NCBI GenBank assembly: GCA_002842095.1
Contig: PHCB01000007.1
Location: 186,001 to 250,000, forward strand
Source: a candidate division BRC1 bacterium HGW-BRC1-1
GTDB taxonomy: Bacteria > Sumerlaeota > Sumerlaeia > Sumerlaeales > Sumerlaeaceae
Length of the DNA stretch: 64,000 nucleotides
Reading direction: 5' to 3'
The notes below the pieces were generated by a model, which saw only the letters and a list, made by a program, of their open reading frames with translations, ran no database searches and was not told the origin of the DNA. The translations under genes and the position numbers were made by a program. Numbering within the stretch: position 1 is the first letter of the stretch; each line of letters begins with the position of its first letter. Shown piece by piece: positions 55,070-63,645 of this stretch.

Positions 55070-56044
55070 ATGCAAAAAGGCAGTCCAGGGATGCATGATT
55101 TGCTGCACGGCGGGGAGCGGTCGCGTTCAAAAAAAGTTCTGGTTTGTCTTGTGTCGCTGCATTTGTGCATCTCCCCGTTCGGTTTGATGGGCGAGCCTTC
55201 CGCGTTGCCGGAGCCCGACAATCTCAATATTCGCATCATCGGCACGGCCTGCTTTCAAGGTCGCTGGTCTGCCTTCATTGAAGACGTGAACACCCTCTCC
55301 GACAGTTTCTATGATGTTGGTGATCCCATTTATGGTTATAAGATCAGCGCCATTGCGACTACGGGGATCAGCTTGGAGAAGGGGACAAAGAAGTACTTCG
55401 TCCCGATCAAATCATCATCCGCACCGGCGCTCCCGGAACCGGAACCTCGGGCCATGGCCGAGAACATGTATTTGCCGTCGTCCGCGCTGCCTTCGGTAAC
55501 GCCAAATTTTTATGTGGATTCGGGCAAGCCCACCCAGTGGGACTACTATATTCCCCTTTCGGAGATTCCCGCACAGAGCAAGACGGGTTTGAAGTTAACC
55601 GAGCCCGCGAGAGAAGCTGCGGCGCTGAAACAAACCAGCCGTGCGGGCCGCTTTTTCTTTCCGCTGGCGAGTTACAAGCGCCTGAGCAGCAAGTTCGGTT
55701 ATCGTAAACACCCCATCGGTGGCGGCACGAAGATGCACAACGGACTCGATCTTTCCGCTAAATCTGGAACTAAAATCTTCGCCGCAGATGCCGGGACGGT
55801 GACCTCCAGCGGCTGGCGCGGCGGATATGGATATTGCGTGGTTATCGACCATCACAACGGCTACACCACCACCTATGGCCACTGTTCGAAGCTGATTGCG
55901 GATACGGGCGACAATGTCCGCCGCGGTGAGTACATCGCCAACGTAGGGTCAACAGGGGCGTCAACAGGACCGCACCTGCATTTCGAGGTGCGCAAAGAGA
56001 AGAAGCCCATCGACCCCATGCCCTTCTTCAAGGGCGTTCTCTAA
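55070..56044 (+). CDS. M23-family (LysM-less) peptidoglycan endopeptidase
   Basis: 324-residue exported protein. An N-terminal signal-like helix (KKVLVCLVSLHLCISPFG) is followed by a mid-region of unknown type, then a Gly-Gly endopeptidase or lytic-transglycosylase-like M23 domain in the last 120 residues: KFGYRKHPIGGGTKMHNGLDLSA with H and D zinc ligands, VVIDHHNGYTTTYGHCS, and GPHLHFEVR with HxH. It cuts peptide bonds in the wall. ATG 55070 has GGGAG at four bases; GTG 55010 and ATG 55091 are alternatives. Confidence 0.87.
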   Translation: MQKGSPGMHDLLHGGERSRSKKVLVCLVSLHLCISPFGLMGEPSALPEPDNLNIRIIGTACFQGRWSAFIEDVNTLSDSFYDVGDPIYGYKISAIATTGISLEKGTKKYFVPIKSSSAPALPEPEPRAMAENMYLPSSALPSVTPNFYVDSGKPTQWDYYIPLSEIPAQSKTGLKLTEPAREAAALKQTSRAGRFFFPLASYKRLSSKFGYRKHPIGGGTKMHNGLDLSAKSGTKIFAADAGTVTSSGWRGGYGYCVVIDHHNGYTTTYGHCSKLIADTGDNVRRGEYIANVGSTGASTGPHLHFEVRKEKKPIDPMPFFKGVL

Positions 56045-56067
56045 AGTTCCTGACACTCGCTGCTGAA

Positions 56068-56400
56068 TCAGAGGGGTCCTTTTTCCGGGTTGTCGAAAGC
56101 GGACGGTGGCGTTTCGGGCTTCGGAGCAAACGCAATGTTGGCGGCATAGACTAACGCTCCCACGAGGGCCGCCCAGGCTATCCATGTAAGGGCAGTGGGC
56201 GCCGTGCGAGGTCCGCCAAAAGCTTTCAAATAGGCCATGACAGCGAGCACGACAATCATCAGGGCCATCCCGAGAAACGTGTTGATGCGGTTTTTCATGC
56301 GAGTCTGGACTTCAGGCTTTTTCATGCCGGGGGCGGCAAGATACAGGGAGAGAAGAACTCCAAGATAAATGAATGGCGTGAGCCACACATAATGGTTCAT
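56068..56400 (-). CDS. Small membrane protein with three helices
   Basis: 110 residues, unrecognised. Three hydrophobic segments are seen (VWLTPFIYLGVLLSLYLAA, FLGMALMIVVLAVMAYL and LTWIAWAALVGALVYAANIA), and the C-terminus is a Pro-rich tail. AAGGAGG lies upstream of ATG 56400. It is convergent with the M23 gene and divergent from acpP. No function can be assigned. Confidence 0.7.
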   Translation of the reverse strand: MNHYVWLTPFIYLGVLLSLYLAAPGMKKPEVQTRMKNRINTFLGMALMIVVLAVMAYLKAFGGPRTAPTALTWIAWAALVGALVYAANIAFAPKPETPPSAFDNPEKGPL

Positions 56401-56720
56401 GGCCGGTAAGCCTCCTTACGGTCGGTTCGATAACTGGAATTGAAAGTCGATGGTAGCACCCCGGCATTTGATGTCAACCTTGCGGTGCAGAGCTGTAGAC
56501 ACAGAGCGAAGAAAAACACCCGATTGGTGGTAAGGTTGCGTCCGAACGACAATGAAACGGTTTGTTTGTGGTTGGGATGAGATGAATCACGACGAAGTTA
56601 CGTGGTTTTTTCATTGACGCTATCGGACAATCCGATGGTTGTTGTTTCATGGAATCAGGTAACATTGCCCCTTTGTGGGCTGGAATAAGAATACTCACCG
56701 ATGTGGTGGAGGCTATTTAG
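56401..56720. promoter_or_regulatory. 320-bp intergenic region upstream of acpP
   Basis: No gene is found. It must hold promoters for acpP and, on the other strand, the small membrane protein. A TTGACG hexamer (56614-56619) is followed by a short palindrome ATCGGA-CAA-TCCGAT (56622-56636), which could be an operator, but no clean -10 box follows at the usual distance. The acpP ribosome-binding site GGAGG lies about ten bases before its ATG. Confidence 0.4.
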
Positions 56721-56957
56721 ATGGCAGTTGAGCAGAAGGTGAAAGAGATCGTCGTTCAGCAACTGGGCGTTGATGAGGATCAGGTGACGATGGAGGCTTC
56801 TTTCATCGAAGATTTGGGCGCCGATTCTTTGGATACGGTCGAGTTGGTCATGGCTTTCGAAGAAGAATTCAATGTAGAGATCCCCGACGAAGATGCGGAG
56901 AAAATCACCACCGTATCGCAGGCCGTGGAGTACATTAAGAGCAAGTTGAATGCGTGA
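56721..56957 (+). CDS. acpP: Acyl carrier protein
   Basis: 78-residue ACP of fatty acid synthesis. The phosphopantetheine site is [15 protein letters not shown] with Ser36; the fold is helical and acidic ([30 protein letters not shown]). GGAGG precedes ATG 56721. It is followed by fabF after 107 bp with a terminator-like hairpin between. Compare the ACP-like domain fused to the PLP enzyme at 59797. Confidence 0.95.
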   Translation: MAVEQKVKEIVVQQLGVDEDQVTMEASFIEDLGADSLDTVELVMAFEEEFNVEIPDEDAEKITTVSQAVEYIKSKLNA

Positions 56958-56994
56958 GTGACCGCACCTTGCGGGCTGTTTGACCAGTAGTTTT

Positions 56995-57046
56995 CAGCGT
57001 CGGTTTTCGTCCCCAAGCCGGGGCGGTGCCGACGCTGATTTTTTTT
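56995..57046 (+). terminator. Terminator or attenuator between acpP and fabF
   Basis: CAGCGTCGG (56995-57003) pairs with CCGACGCTG (57029-57037), and a T-run of eight follows. A second small hairpin (CCCC-AAG-CCGGGG) sits inside the loop. It would end part of the acpP transcripts and let only some proceed into fabF, giving higher ACP levels. Confidence 0.8.
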
Positions 57047-57064
57047 GAGAGAGAGCCTTTAATT

Positions 57065-58309
57065 ATGACGAAAAACAGAGTGGTGGTAACCGGCCTCGGA
57101 GCCCTTACGCCCATTGGTAACACAGTTCCGGAATTCTGGGATGGATTGGTCGCCGGCAAGACGGGCGCCGGTCTTATCACCCGGTTTGATACGGAAGCGT
57201 TCGATGTAAAGTTTGCGTGCGAGATCAAAGGTTTCAACGCTGAAGACCATTTCGAGAAGAAGGAAGTCCGCAAGATGGACTCCTTCGTGCGTTATGCCGT
57301 GGTGGCCGCACGCGAGGCTGTTGCGGATGCAGGTTTGAAGATCGATGAATCAAACTCGGACCGCATCGGTGTGGTAATAGGTGTAGGCATGGGTGGGGTT
57401 ACCACCATCGAGGAACAGATGGCCGTCCTTCTCACCAAGGGACCCAATCGGGTAACTCCTTTCCTTGTCCCCAAGATGATTCCGAACATGGCTGCGGGCC
57501 TGGTTTCCATTTACCTTGGTGCGCGGGGCCCCAACACCTGCATCACGACAGCCTGTGCCAGCAGCACCAACGCTGTGGGCGAGGCTTACCGCATGATCCA
57601 ACGCGGCGATGCCACTGCTATGATTTGCGGCGGTGCAGAAGCGACAATCACGCCGCTCTCAATCGCGGGCTTCAGTAACATTCAGGCCCTCAGCAAGCGT
57701 AACGATGAATACCTGAGTGCAAGTCGCCCGTTCGATGGGACTCGCGACGGATTTGTGATGGGCGAGGGTGCGGGCATTCTTATATTGGAGAGCCTTGAAA
57801 GCGCCATGGCACGCGGTGCGCGGATTTACGCTGAATTGGCAGGGTATGGTTTGTCCGGCGATGCCTTCCACATGACCGCTCCCGGCCCCAACGGCGAGGG
57901 TGGTGCGAGGGCCATGAAGATGGCTGTCGATAGTACGGGCATGGCGCTCACGGATGTGGACTATATCAACGCCCACGGAACCAGCACACCGCTCAATGAC
58001 AAACTGGAAACGCAGGGGATCAAAGCGCTGTTTGGCGACCATGCGCGGAAGCTCATGATCAGCTCGAACAAAAGCATGATCGGCCATCTCATCGGTGCGG
58101 CCGGTGGTGTGGAAGCCGTGGCGACTGTCAAAACGGTGAGCGAAGGGATAGTGCCTCCGACCATCAACTATCAGACCCCCGACCCCGAGTGCGATCTGGA
58201 CTACGTGCCGAACACCGCGCGCAAGGCCGAGGTCAATCTGGCTCTGAGCAACTCACTCGGCTTTGGCGGGCACAACGCGACCATCGCTGTTCGTAAATTC
58301 GAGAAGTAA
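57065..58309 (+). CDS. fabF: 3-oxoacyl-ACP synthase II
   Basis: Condensing enzyme of fatty acid elongation, 414 residues. The catalytic triad is Cys164 in TTACASSTNAVG, His in YINAHGTSTPLND near 304, and His in NKSMIGHLIGAAG near 341; LSNSLGFGGHNATI closes the domain. The start MTKNRVVVTGLG at ATG 57065 matches the family; an upstream in-frame ATG at 57026 lies inside the terminator. It works with AcpP. Confidence 0.95.
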   Translation: MTKNRVVVTGLGALTPIGNTVPEFWDGLVAGKTGAGLITRFDTEAFDVKFACEIKGFNAEDHFEKKEVRKMDSFVRYAVVAAREAVADAGLKIDESNSDRIGVVIGVGMGGVTTIEEQMAVLLTKGPNRVTPFLVPKMIPNMAAGLVSIYLGARGPNTCITTACASSTNAVGEAYRMIQRGDATAMICGGAEATITPLSIAGFSNIQALSKRNDEYLSASRPFDGTRDGFVMGEGAGILILESLESAMARGARIYAELAGYGLSGDAFHMTAPGPNGEGGARAMKMAVDSTGMALTDVDYINAHGTSTPLNDKLETQGIKALFGDHARKLMISSNKSMIGHLIGAAGGVEAVATVKTVSEGIVPPTINYQTPDPECDLDYVPNTARKAEVNLALSNSLGFGGHNATIAVRKFEK

Positions 58310-58371
58310 CAAATAGTTCGACGCCTGCGCTCTTTTGCAGCGGGTGAATTGCAAAGACGAAGATCATCATG

Positions 58372-58405
58372 CGCCGGACAGTCCTTCACTGTCCGGCGTG
58401 TTTTC
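58372..58405 (+). terminator. Intrinsic terminator after fabF
   Basis: Perfect 11-bp stem CGCCGGACAGT (58372-58382) and ACTGTCCGGCG (58388-58398) with loop CCTTC, then TG and TTTTCTTTT. It separates acpP-fabF from the operon that follows. Confidence 0.9.
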
Positions 58406-58519
58406 TTTTAGAGTCGGCATTAATGGTTGTGCCTCTCTAAAACTCCGTTTAGCTTAAAGAGGAACAACTACATTTCTGACTCGATTAGTCCCACGGGGCG
58501 ACAGAGGGAGGTTGCTTTT

Positions 58520-59788
58520 TTGCGGGTAACATATGGATCCGAGTGGTTGGAAGTTGGGGTTCCGGGCGAGGTGGTGGTGCTGTGCCCTCCGGAGACGAAA
58601 CCATCTTTGTCCCTGGCCGCGATTATCCAGTCCGCTTTGGATCAGCCCGTGGGGGGGCGATCACTTGCGGAATTAGCAATGCAGGCGGACTCGGCACTTA
58701 TTATGATCGCGTGCCGGACACGGCGTACCGGGAGCGAAGTGTTCATTCCCGAGATCGTGCGCGTCCTGAACGAAGGGGGGATCGCTGATGGCGCCATCAC
58801 GGTGTGTACCGCCACGGGGACTCACGATAATTTCCGAGCGGAGGATGCCGAACTTCTGGCCGGGTCCGACTGCGCGCGACGGTTAAACTTCACGGGGCAC
58901 GACTGCCGAACCCCGGAAATGCTCGCAGAGGTGGGTACCACGACGCGCGGGAATCGGGTGCGTCTGGCTCGCCGTTACCTTGATTCGCCTTTGCGCATCA
59001 CGACCGGACGGGTGACGTACCATTATTTCGCCGGATTTTCCGCCGGGCGTAAGGGAGTGCTGCCGGGGGTGGCGGCGCTGGATACCATCCTTACGAATCA
59101 CGCGCTGGCGGTGTCGAAAGAGGGGAGGCAGGTCCGCCTCAATCCCCATGCCTGCAATGGTAATCTCGCCACGAATCCCGTGCATCTGGATATGCTGGAA
59201 GCGGCTCGTATGGCACCTCCACATTTCACGCTGTGCACCGTTCTTAATACGAACGACGAACTTGTGTCGGCCTATGGCGGCGAGATGGAGGCGGCCCACG
59301 CAGCGGGAGTCGCGCAGGTTCGGGCGAGCGACCGCGTGGAAATCGAGGAGCCATTCGATTGGATGGTTGTTAGCTGTGGCGGAGCCCACTGCGACGTGAA
59401 CGTCATTCAAGCCATCAAAGCGTTGTTGAACAATTATCAAGCGGTGCGCCGGGGCGGGGCCATTATTTTCGTGGCTGAATGCCCCGAGGGATCACCCGAC
59501 TGGTTGCTGGAGGCTTGCGCCCTTCGGGGCGAGGGCGAACTGGAGGCGAAAATCCTGAAGGGTGAGGTGCGCCAAGCGCATAATCCCCTGTGGATTCGCG
59601 ACGCCCGCGAGCACGCCCATGTCATCATGGTTACGAAGTTGGCGCCCGCTGCGGTCAGCGCCTTGGGGTTTCATCACGCCTCAAGCATCTCTGAGGCTGT
59701 GCAAATGGCAGGGGTTCTAGCGGGGTCACCACGCCGCACCGCCGTTGTGCCTTATGGAAATATTACTGTAGTGGAATTAAAGGAGTAA
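58520..59788 (+). CDS. LarA-family (nickel-pincer lactate racemase-like) protein
   Basis: 422-residue homologue of LarA, which racemises or epimerises 2-hydroxy acids with a nickel-pincer nucleotide cofactor. In Lactobacillus LarA, the key residues are His108, His174, Lys184 (cofactor tether) and His200. Here, counting from TTG 58520, the equivalents are His102 (TATGTHDNF), His168 (VTYHYFAGFS), Lys178 (AGRKGVLPG) and His194 (LTNHALAV), all with the same offset of six. The TTG start is eight bases after GGGAGG and gives the family length. It is first in a four-gene operon. LarB, LarC and LarE are not in the window. The substrate need not be lactate. Confidence 0.88.
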   Translation: MRVTYGSEWLEVGVPGEVVVLCPPETKPSLSLAAIIQSALDQPVGGRSLAELAMQADSALIMIACRTRRTGSEVFIPEIVRVLNEGGIADGAITVCTATGTHDNFRAEDAELLAGSDCARRLNFTGHDCRTPEMLAEVGTTTRGNRVRLARRYLDSPLRITTGRVTYHYFAGFSAGRKGVLPGVAALDTILTNHALAVSKEGRQVRLNPHACNGNLATNPVHLDMLEAARMAPPHFTLCTVLNTNDELVSAYGGEMEAAHAAGVAQVRASDRVEIEEPFDWMVVSCGGAHCDVNVIQAIKALLNNYQAVRRGGAIIFVAECPEGSPDWLLEACALRGEGELEAKILKGEVRQAHNPLWIRDAREHAHVIMVTKLAPAAVSALGFHHASSISEAVQMAGVLAGSPRRTAVVPYGNITVVELKE

Positions 59789-59796
59789 TTTTTATC

Positions 59797-61293
59797 ATGC
59801 CTGATCAAAGTCGAATTACACTCAAATGCGTGAAGTGCGGGAAGGTCTACCCGTGGTCGTTCAGCGTCCAATGCGCCGACTGTAACAACGCGCTCATCGA
59901 TATAGACTACGATCTGTCGAAGGCTCGCATCGGCCGCGAGGGACCGATGATGGAGCGATATTTCGATTTCCTTCCGCTGACCCGGCGCGAATTTATGATC
60001 GATGGTGGCGAGGGGAACACGCCCTGTGTTCATTCCAGGGAGTTGGGAAAGGCTCTGGGGTTTTCGAACCTTTACTCGAAGATGGAAACAGCCAACCCCA
60101 CGCGAACCACCAAAGACCGGCAGGGCACGATGGCCGTGGCGGCCTTGCGTGATCTGGGCATTTCGCGGTTCATCACTTCTTCAACGGGCAATTCCTGCAC
60201 TTCTCTTGCGCGCATTGTGTCGCGCTTCCCGGACATGCACATGAGCATCTTCGTCGGGGATGAATTCTTGAAGCGGGTGAACTGGGTGGATGCTCCCAAC
60301 GTGGATGTCTACTGGTTGAAAAACGGCACGTTTGTGGAAGCGCACCAGGCGGCGCGTTGGTGGAGCAACAAAACCGGCGACAGCTCCGAGCGTGGATTCT
60401 TTTTCTTCGGCAAGCGCGAGGCATTGAAGATCGCTTACATGGAAGCGGTGGAGCAGGTGCCGAAACCCATCGAGTATTACGTGCAGGGGATCAGCAGCGC
60501 CATGGGAGTTTACTCCACCTGGAAGGCATCGTATCAGATGAAGGAGATCGGTCTGGTGGAACGGATCCCCGGGATGATCTGTGTGCAGGAAGAGACGTGC
60601 AATCCGATGGTGCGGGGCTGGGAACGGGGACAGGAGCAGATGTCGCCGGAAGATGTTATCCGTTATCCCCGCGGGTTGTCGAAGAGCACCCTGCGAGGCG
60701 ACCCCAGCATGGTGTTCACTTATGTGCGCCATGCGGTGGCGGATAGCGGAGGCACCATGTTGACGGCCTCGCAGGATGATATGCGCGAAATGAAGAAGCT
60801 GGCGATGGATACGGAAGGCATGGACATCTGCCACACGGCTGCCATGACGCTGGCCGGAATTCGCACGCTTCTCAAACAGGGGTGGCTCAAGCCCGACGCG
60901 GTTCTGTTGTTAAACATGACCGGCGCTGACCGCGTGGGTGCCGCCCATGCGATGCCCAAATTTGTGGTGGAGCGCGATGAGGTTGACGAATGGCGCGTTA
61001 CCCCCTTCGAGGGAGGAAGCGTGGAGGGCGCGCTGGATCGCGTGGAGCGTGTTCTTGTGGAATCCCAAAAGCTACCCGGCGATGTTGAATTGGACACCGA
61101 AACATGGTTGCTCGGAAAGGGTCTGGCACTTGATTCCGTCGCACTTCTCGAGTTTTCGCTGGCGCTGGAAAAGGAGTTTGAGTTCGAGGTGACCGAAGAA
61201 GAACTAAACTATGAGAATTTCCGTACGGTGGGATCCGTGGCTGATCTGTTCCGCTCGAAAATGGCAGACCACGCTTTGAAACGTAATGGGTGA
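59797..61293 (+). CDS. Threonine synthase-type PLP enzyme fused to an acyl carrier domain
   Basis: 498 residues in three parts. Residues 1-40 form a zinc ribbon (Cys11, Cys14, Cys26, Cys29). Residues about 70-415 are a fold-type II PLP domain of the threonine/cysteate synthase family: PTRTTKDRQ with Lys106 as PLP lysine, SSTGNSCTSLA as phosphate-binding loop, VQGISSAMGVYSTWKAS, and LLLNMTGADR near the end. Residues about 425-490 are an acyl carrier domain with GLALDSVALLEF, whose Ser447 would carry phosphopantetheine. The fusion suggests the substrate or product is tethered to the enzyme. It is eight bases after larA and overlaps the ligase gene by eight. Product unknown; a cysteate synthase-like reaction is one possibility. 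Confidence 0.88.
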   Translation: MPDQSRITLKCVKCGKVYPWSFSVQCADCNNALIDIDYDLSKARIGREGPMMERYFDFLPLTRREFMIDGGEGNTPCVHSRELGKALGFSNLYSKMETANPTRTTKDRQGTMAVAALRDLGISRFITSSTGNSCTSLARIVSRFPDMHMSIFVGDEFLKRVNWVDAPNVDVYWLKNGTFVEAHQAARWWSNKTGDSSERGFFFFGKREALKIAYMEAVEQVPKPIEYYVQGISSAMGVYSTWKASYQMKEIGLVERIPGMICVQEETCNPMVRGWERGQEQMSPEDVIRYPRGLSKSTLRGDPSMVFTYVRHAVADSGGTMLTASQDDMREMKKLAMDTEGMDICHTAAMTLAGIRTLLKQGWLKPDAVLLLNMTGADRVGAAHAMPKFVVERDEVDEWRVTPFEGGSVEGALDRVERVLVESQKLPGDVELDTETWLLGKGLALDSVALLEFSLALEKEFEFEVTEEELNYENFRTVGSVADLFRSKMADHALKRNG

Positions 61294-62704
61294 ACCATTG
61301 ATCACGGGTCATGGTATAAACAAAATTGTGATCTGGGAGCCGCAGCGTCAGTTTTCGAAAGCAGAGGTCCTGGCAGCCGTCGCCACGCGGCGCGTGGATT
61401 TTTCGAGCGCGGGACTGCTGCCGGGTGCACGCGTGTTGATTGTCTGCCACTCGCAGGCAGAAACAGTGTTTGATGCGTTGGCCTTGCGCGATTGTTCTGT
61501 CGTGCCTGTATCGTCCAGCCTGACGGTGGGGGAGAGGCAGGCACTGGCGCAGAGGTTCGGTCTGGAAGCCATCGTGGAACTCGGAAATGTAACCGCCACG
61601 GGTGAACCCGGGCCGGAGTCCGTTATAGCTGAGAATGCTGATAATTGCGAAACCCCGATGCTTGGTTTGCTTTCAAGTGGCAGTACTGGAAGCCCGAAAT
61701 TCGTATGGCGAAATGCGCAGCAGGTGCGGGCAGCGGGTTCTATTTTTCGGAAGTCCCTTGGGTTGACGGGCGATGATTGCATCATGGCTGTCATCCCGCT
61801 GGAGCATAGCTATGGTTATCAGAACCTGATGCTGGCGGCGCTGGGCGCGATTGAAGAGAGCGGCAACGATTCTTCCACTGATGATGAGTTGGTGCGGTTA
61901 GCGTTTCCCCGCACACAGCATCCGCGCTCCGTTGCGCGTTGCGCGGAGCCCTCGGGCACGACCATTTTCCCCGGAGCGCCCGCTTTCCTGGACATGATGA
62001 CACGCATGGTTGAGCCGGAAGGGTTGGCCAAATCCGTGCGCATTTGTTTGTCGGTGGGAACGGCCCTGTCGACGCGGATTCATCGCGATTTCAGCCAGCA
62101 CTTTGGCGTGCCGCTATGGCAAAGTTACGGCGCCAGCGAGGCGGGGCCTGTGTGTTTGAATCGCGACGGTGGCTCGTCCGGTGACCTCATGGATCTGGGC
62201 GCTGTGTGCGATGGAGTTGTGGTGCGAATCGTGGACAGGGATGGAACCGATCTGCCCGACGGTGAGGAGGGCGAACTCGTTATAGAATCTCCGGCGGTGG
62301 GGATGCGGTATGAGGGAAATCACGATGGCGCGTCTCGAATTTTGCCCGGCGTTTTTCACTCGGGTGATTTGGGGATTCGTGAAGGGGGCCGACTTCGTTT
62401 CTCCGGGCGGCGCAAACTGCTAATCTCCGTGGCTGGAAATAAGGTGGACCCTCTGGAGGTGGAGGAAGTCCTGCGCCTTCATCCCGACGTGGCGGACGTT
62501 GCGGTGGTGGCGGCCTCGGGCGAGGATGCTCGTGAGTGGGTAAAAGCGCTTGTGGTGTCACGCAAGCAACTGAGTGCATTAACGTTGATGGACTTTTGCG
62601 CGCAAAAACTCGCTGCATATAAAGTGCCGCGAGTGATTGAGTTTCGAAGTGAGCTGCCTCGAAATTCCATGGGGAAGTTACAGAGGGATAAACTGAAACC
62701 ATGA
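61286..62704 (+). CDS. AMP-forming acyl/aminoacyl ligase
   Basis: 472-residue ANL-superfamily enzyme. The ATP-binding loop is LLSSGSTGSPKFV near 130, the aromatic motif PLEHSYGYQNL, then QSYGASEAGPV, HSGDLGIREGGRLRFSGRRK and the catalytic Lys464 in RNSMGKLQRDKL. The N-terminal part is shorter than in standard acyl-CoA ligases. The overlap with the PLP-ACP gene suggests it loads that carrier domain, as DltA does for DltC or an A domain for its carrier. Substrate-binding residues cannot be read reliably by eye. Confidence 0.88.
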   Translation: MGEPLITGHGINKIVIWEPQRQFSKAEVLAAVATRRVDFSSAGLLPGARVLIVCHSQAETVFDALALRDCSVVPVSSSLTVGERQALAQRFGLEAIVELGNVTATGEPGPESVIAENADNCETPMLGLLSSGSTGSPKFVWRNAQQVRAAGSIFRKSLGLTGDDCIMAVIPLEHSYGYQNLMLAALGAIEESGNDSSTDDELVRLAFPRTQHPRSVARCAEPSGTTIFPGAPAFLDMMTRMVEPEGLAKSVRICLSVGTALSTRIHRDFSQHFGVPLWQSYGASEAGPVCLNRDGGSSGDLMDLGAVCDGVVVRIVDRDGTDLPDGEEGELVIESPAVGMRYEGNHDGASRILPGVFHSGDLGIREGGRLRFSGRRKLLISVAGNKVDPLEVEEVLRLHPDVADVAVVAASGEDAREWVKALVVSRKQLSALTLMDFCAQKLAAYKVPRVIEFRSELPRNSMGKLQRDKLKP

Positions 62705-63609
62705 AATTGAACCGGGTCCTGATATCTACTCCTGCATGGGCGAAGGTAATGCAGTGGCTTCCAGCGGGTATGTTGCCTTCACTTATTGGCGTCCAATCCC
62801 GACTGGCATTGTTGAGTATGGGACGGAGTCGTCGCAGGAAGCTGAGGGCGTTTTTCGAACAGGTTCGCCTACGCACAGGGACGCATAAACCTGCCAAGGA
62901 CTTATTGCTGGGGCATCTAAAGGCGGAAGGGTTAGGCCGCGCAGCCTTGGCCCGCGCTGTCCGTGCCCAGGGCACCGGCGACGATCCTCTGCTTCAGGTG
63001 GAGGGGATGGATCATGTGGCGTCATGTTTACTGCAAGGCAGGGGGTGCGTTCTGGGAGGATTGCATCTTGGCGCTGGTGCCCTGCCGGCGGCATATCTGG
63101 TTCGCCAGGGGATTCCAGTGGTCACGTTGCGGCGTCTCGAACTGAAGGACAAGTATGACCCTGATGAAGTGGAACCTCGTTTCTATGGAGCTGAACCACG
63201 GTGGATTTCAAACGATGAAAATCCCGCAGCACTCATGAAGGGCTGCCTCAAGGAGCTGTCAGCAGGCAAGATTGTTTCGTACCTTGTTGATGGTTCAATC
63301 GGCGAGCGGGGGGTGGTGGTCGATATTTTCAACACGCCGGTTTTCATGAGATCAGGAGCGCTGGACCTCGCGCGCCTGGCGAAGGTGCCCTTCTTTCCGG
63401 CCTTCGGATGTGTGGGCAAGGACAGGGTCACCATCAAATTTCATGAACCGATCAATCTTTCAGGTCCAGAAGACGTGAACGAAGCCATGGCCTTGGTCGG
63501 CAACCTTTACGAGGAATTCGTGCGAGAATATCCCACGAATTGTTCGCGTCGTCATGTTGATCAATACATCTTCGAAGGTCGCAAGGCCGCCATCCACGGC
63601 CCCCGATAA
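62701..63609 (+). CDS. LpxL/HtrB-like acyltransferase with a degenerate catalytic motif
   Basis: 302-residue protein of the lipid A biosynthesis acyltransferase-like family. The N-terminal helix (LPAGMLPSLIGVQSRLALL) anchors it to the membrane. The expected H-x4-D/E site falls at GLHLGAGAL: His122 is there but residue 127 is Ala where an acidic residue should be. The rest fits: VDGSIGERGVVVDIFNTPVFM, GALDLARLAKVPFFPAFG. It overlaps the ligase stop by four bases (ATGA). It may transfer a carrier-bound product to a lipid, or be inactive as an acyltransferase. No acidic residue in the near neighbourhood obviously replaces the missing one. Confidence 0.8.
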   Translation: MKLNRVLISTPAWAKVMQWLPAGMLPSLIGVQSRLALLSMGRSRRRKLRAFFEQVRLRTGTHKPAKDLLLGHLKAEGLGRAALARAVRAQGTGDDPLLQVEGMDHVASCLLQGRGCVLGGLHLGAGALPAAYLVRQGIPVVTLRRLELKDKYDPDEVEPRFYGAEPRWISNDENPAALMKGCLKELSAGKIVSYLVDGSIGERGVVVDIFNTPVFMRSGALDLARLAKVPFFPAFGCVGKDRVTIKFHEPINLSGPEDVNEAMALVGNLYEEFVREYPTNCSRRHVDQYIFEGRKAAIHGPR

Positions 63610-63645
63610 AAGCGGCCTATTCCGGAGCCTGTGCCTGCGGAGAGA

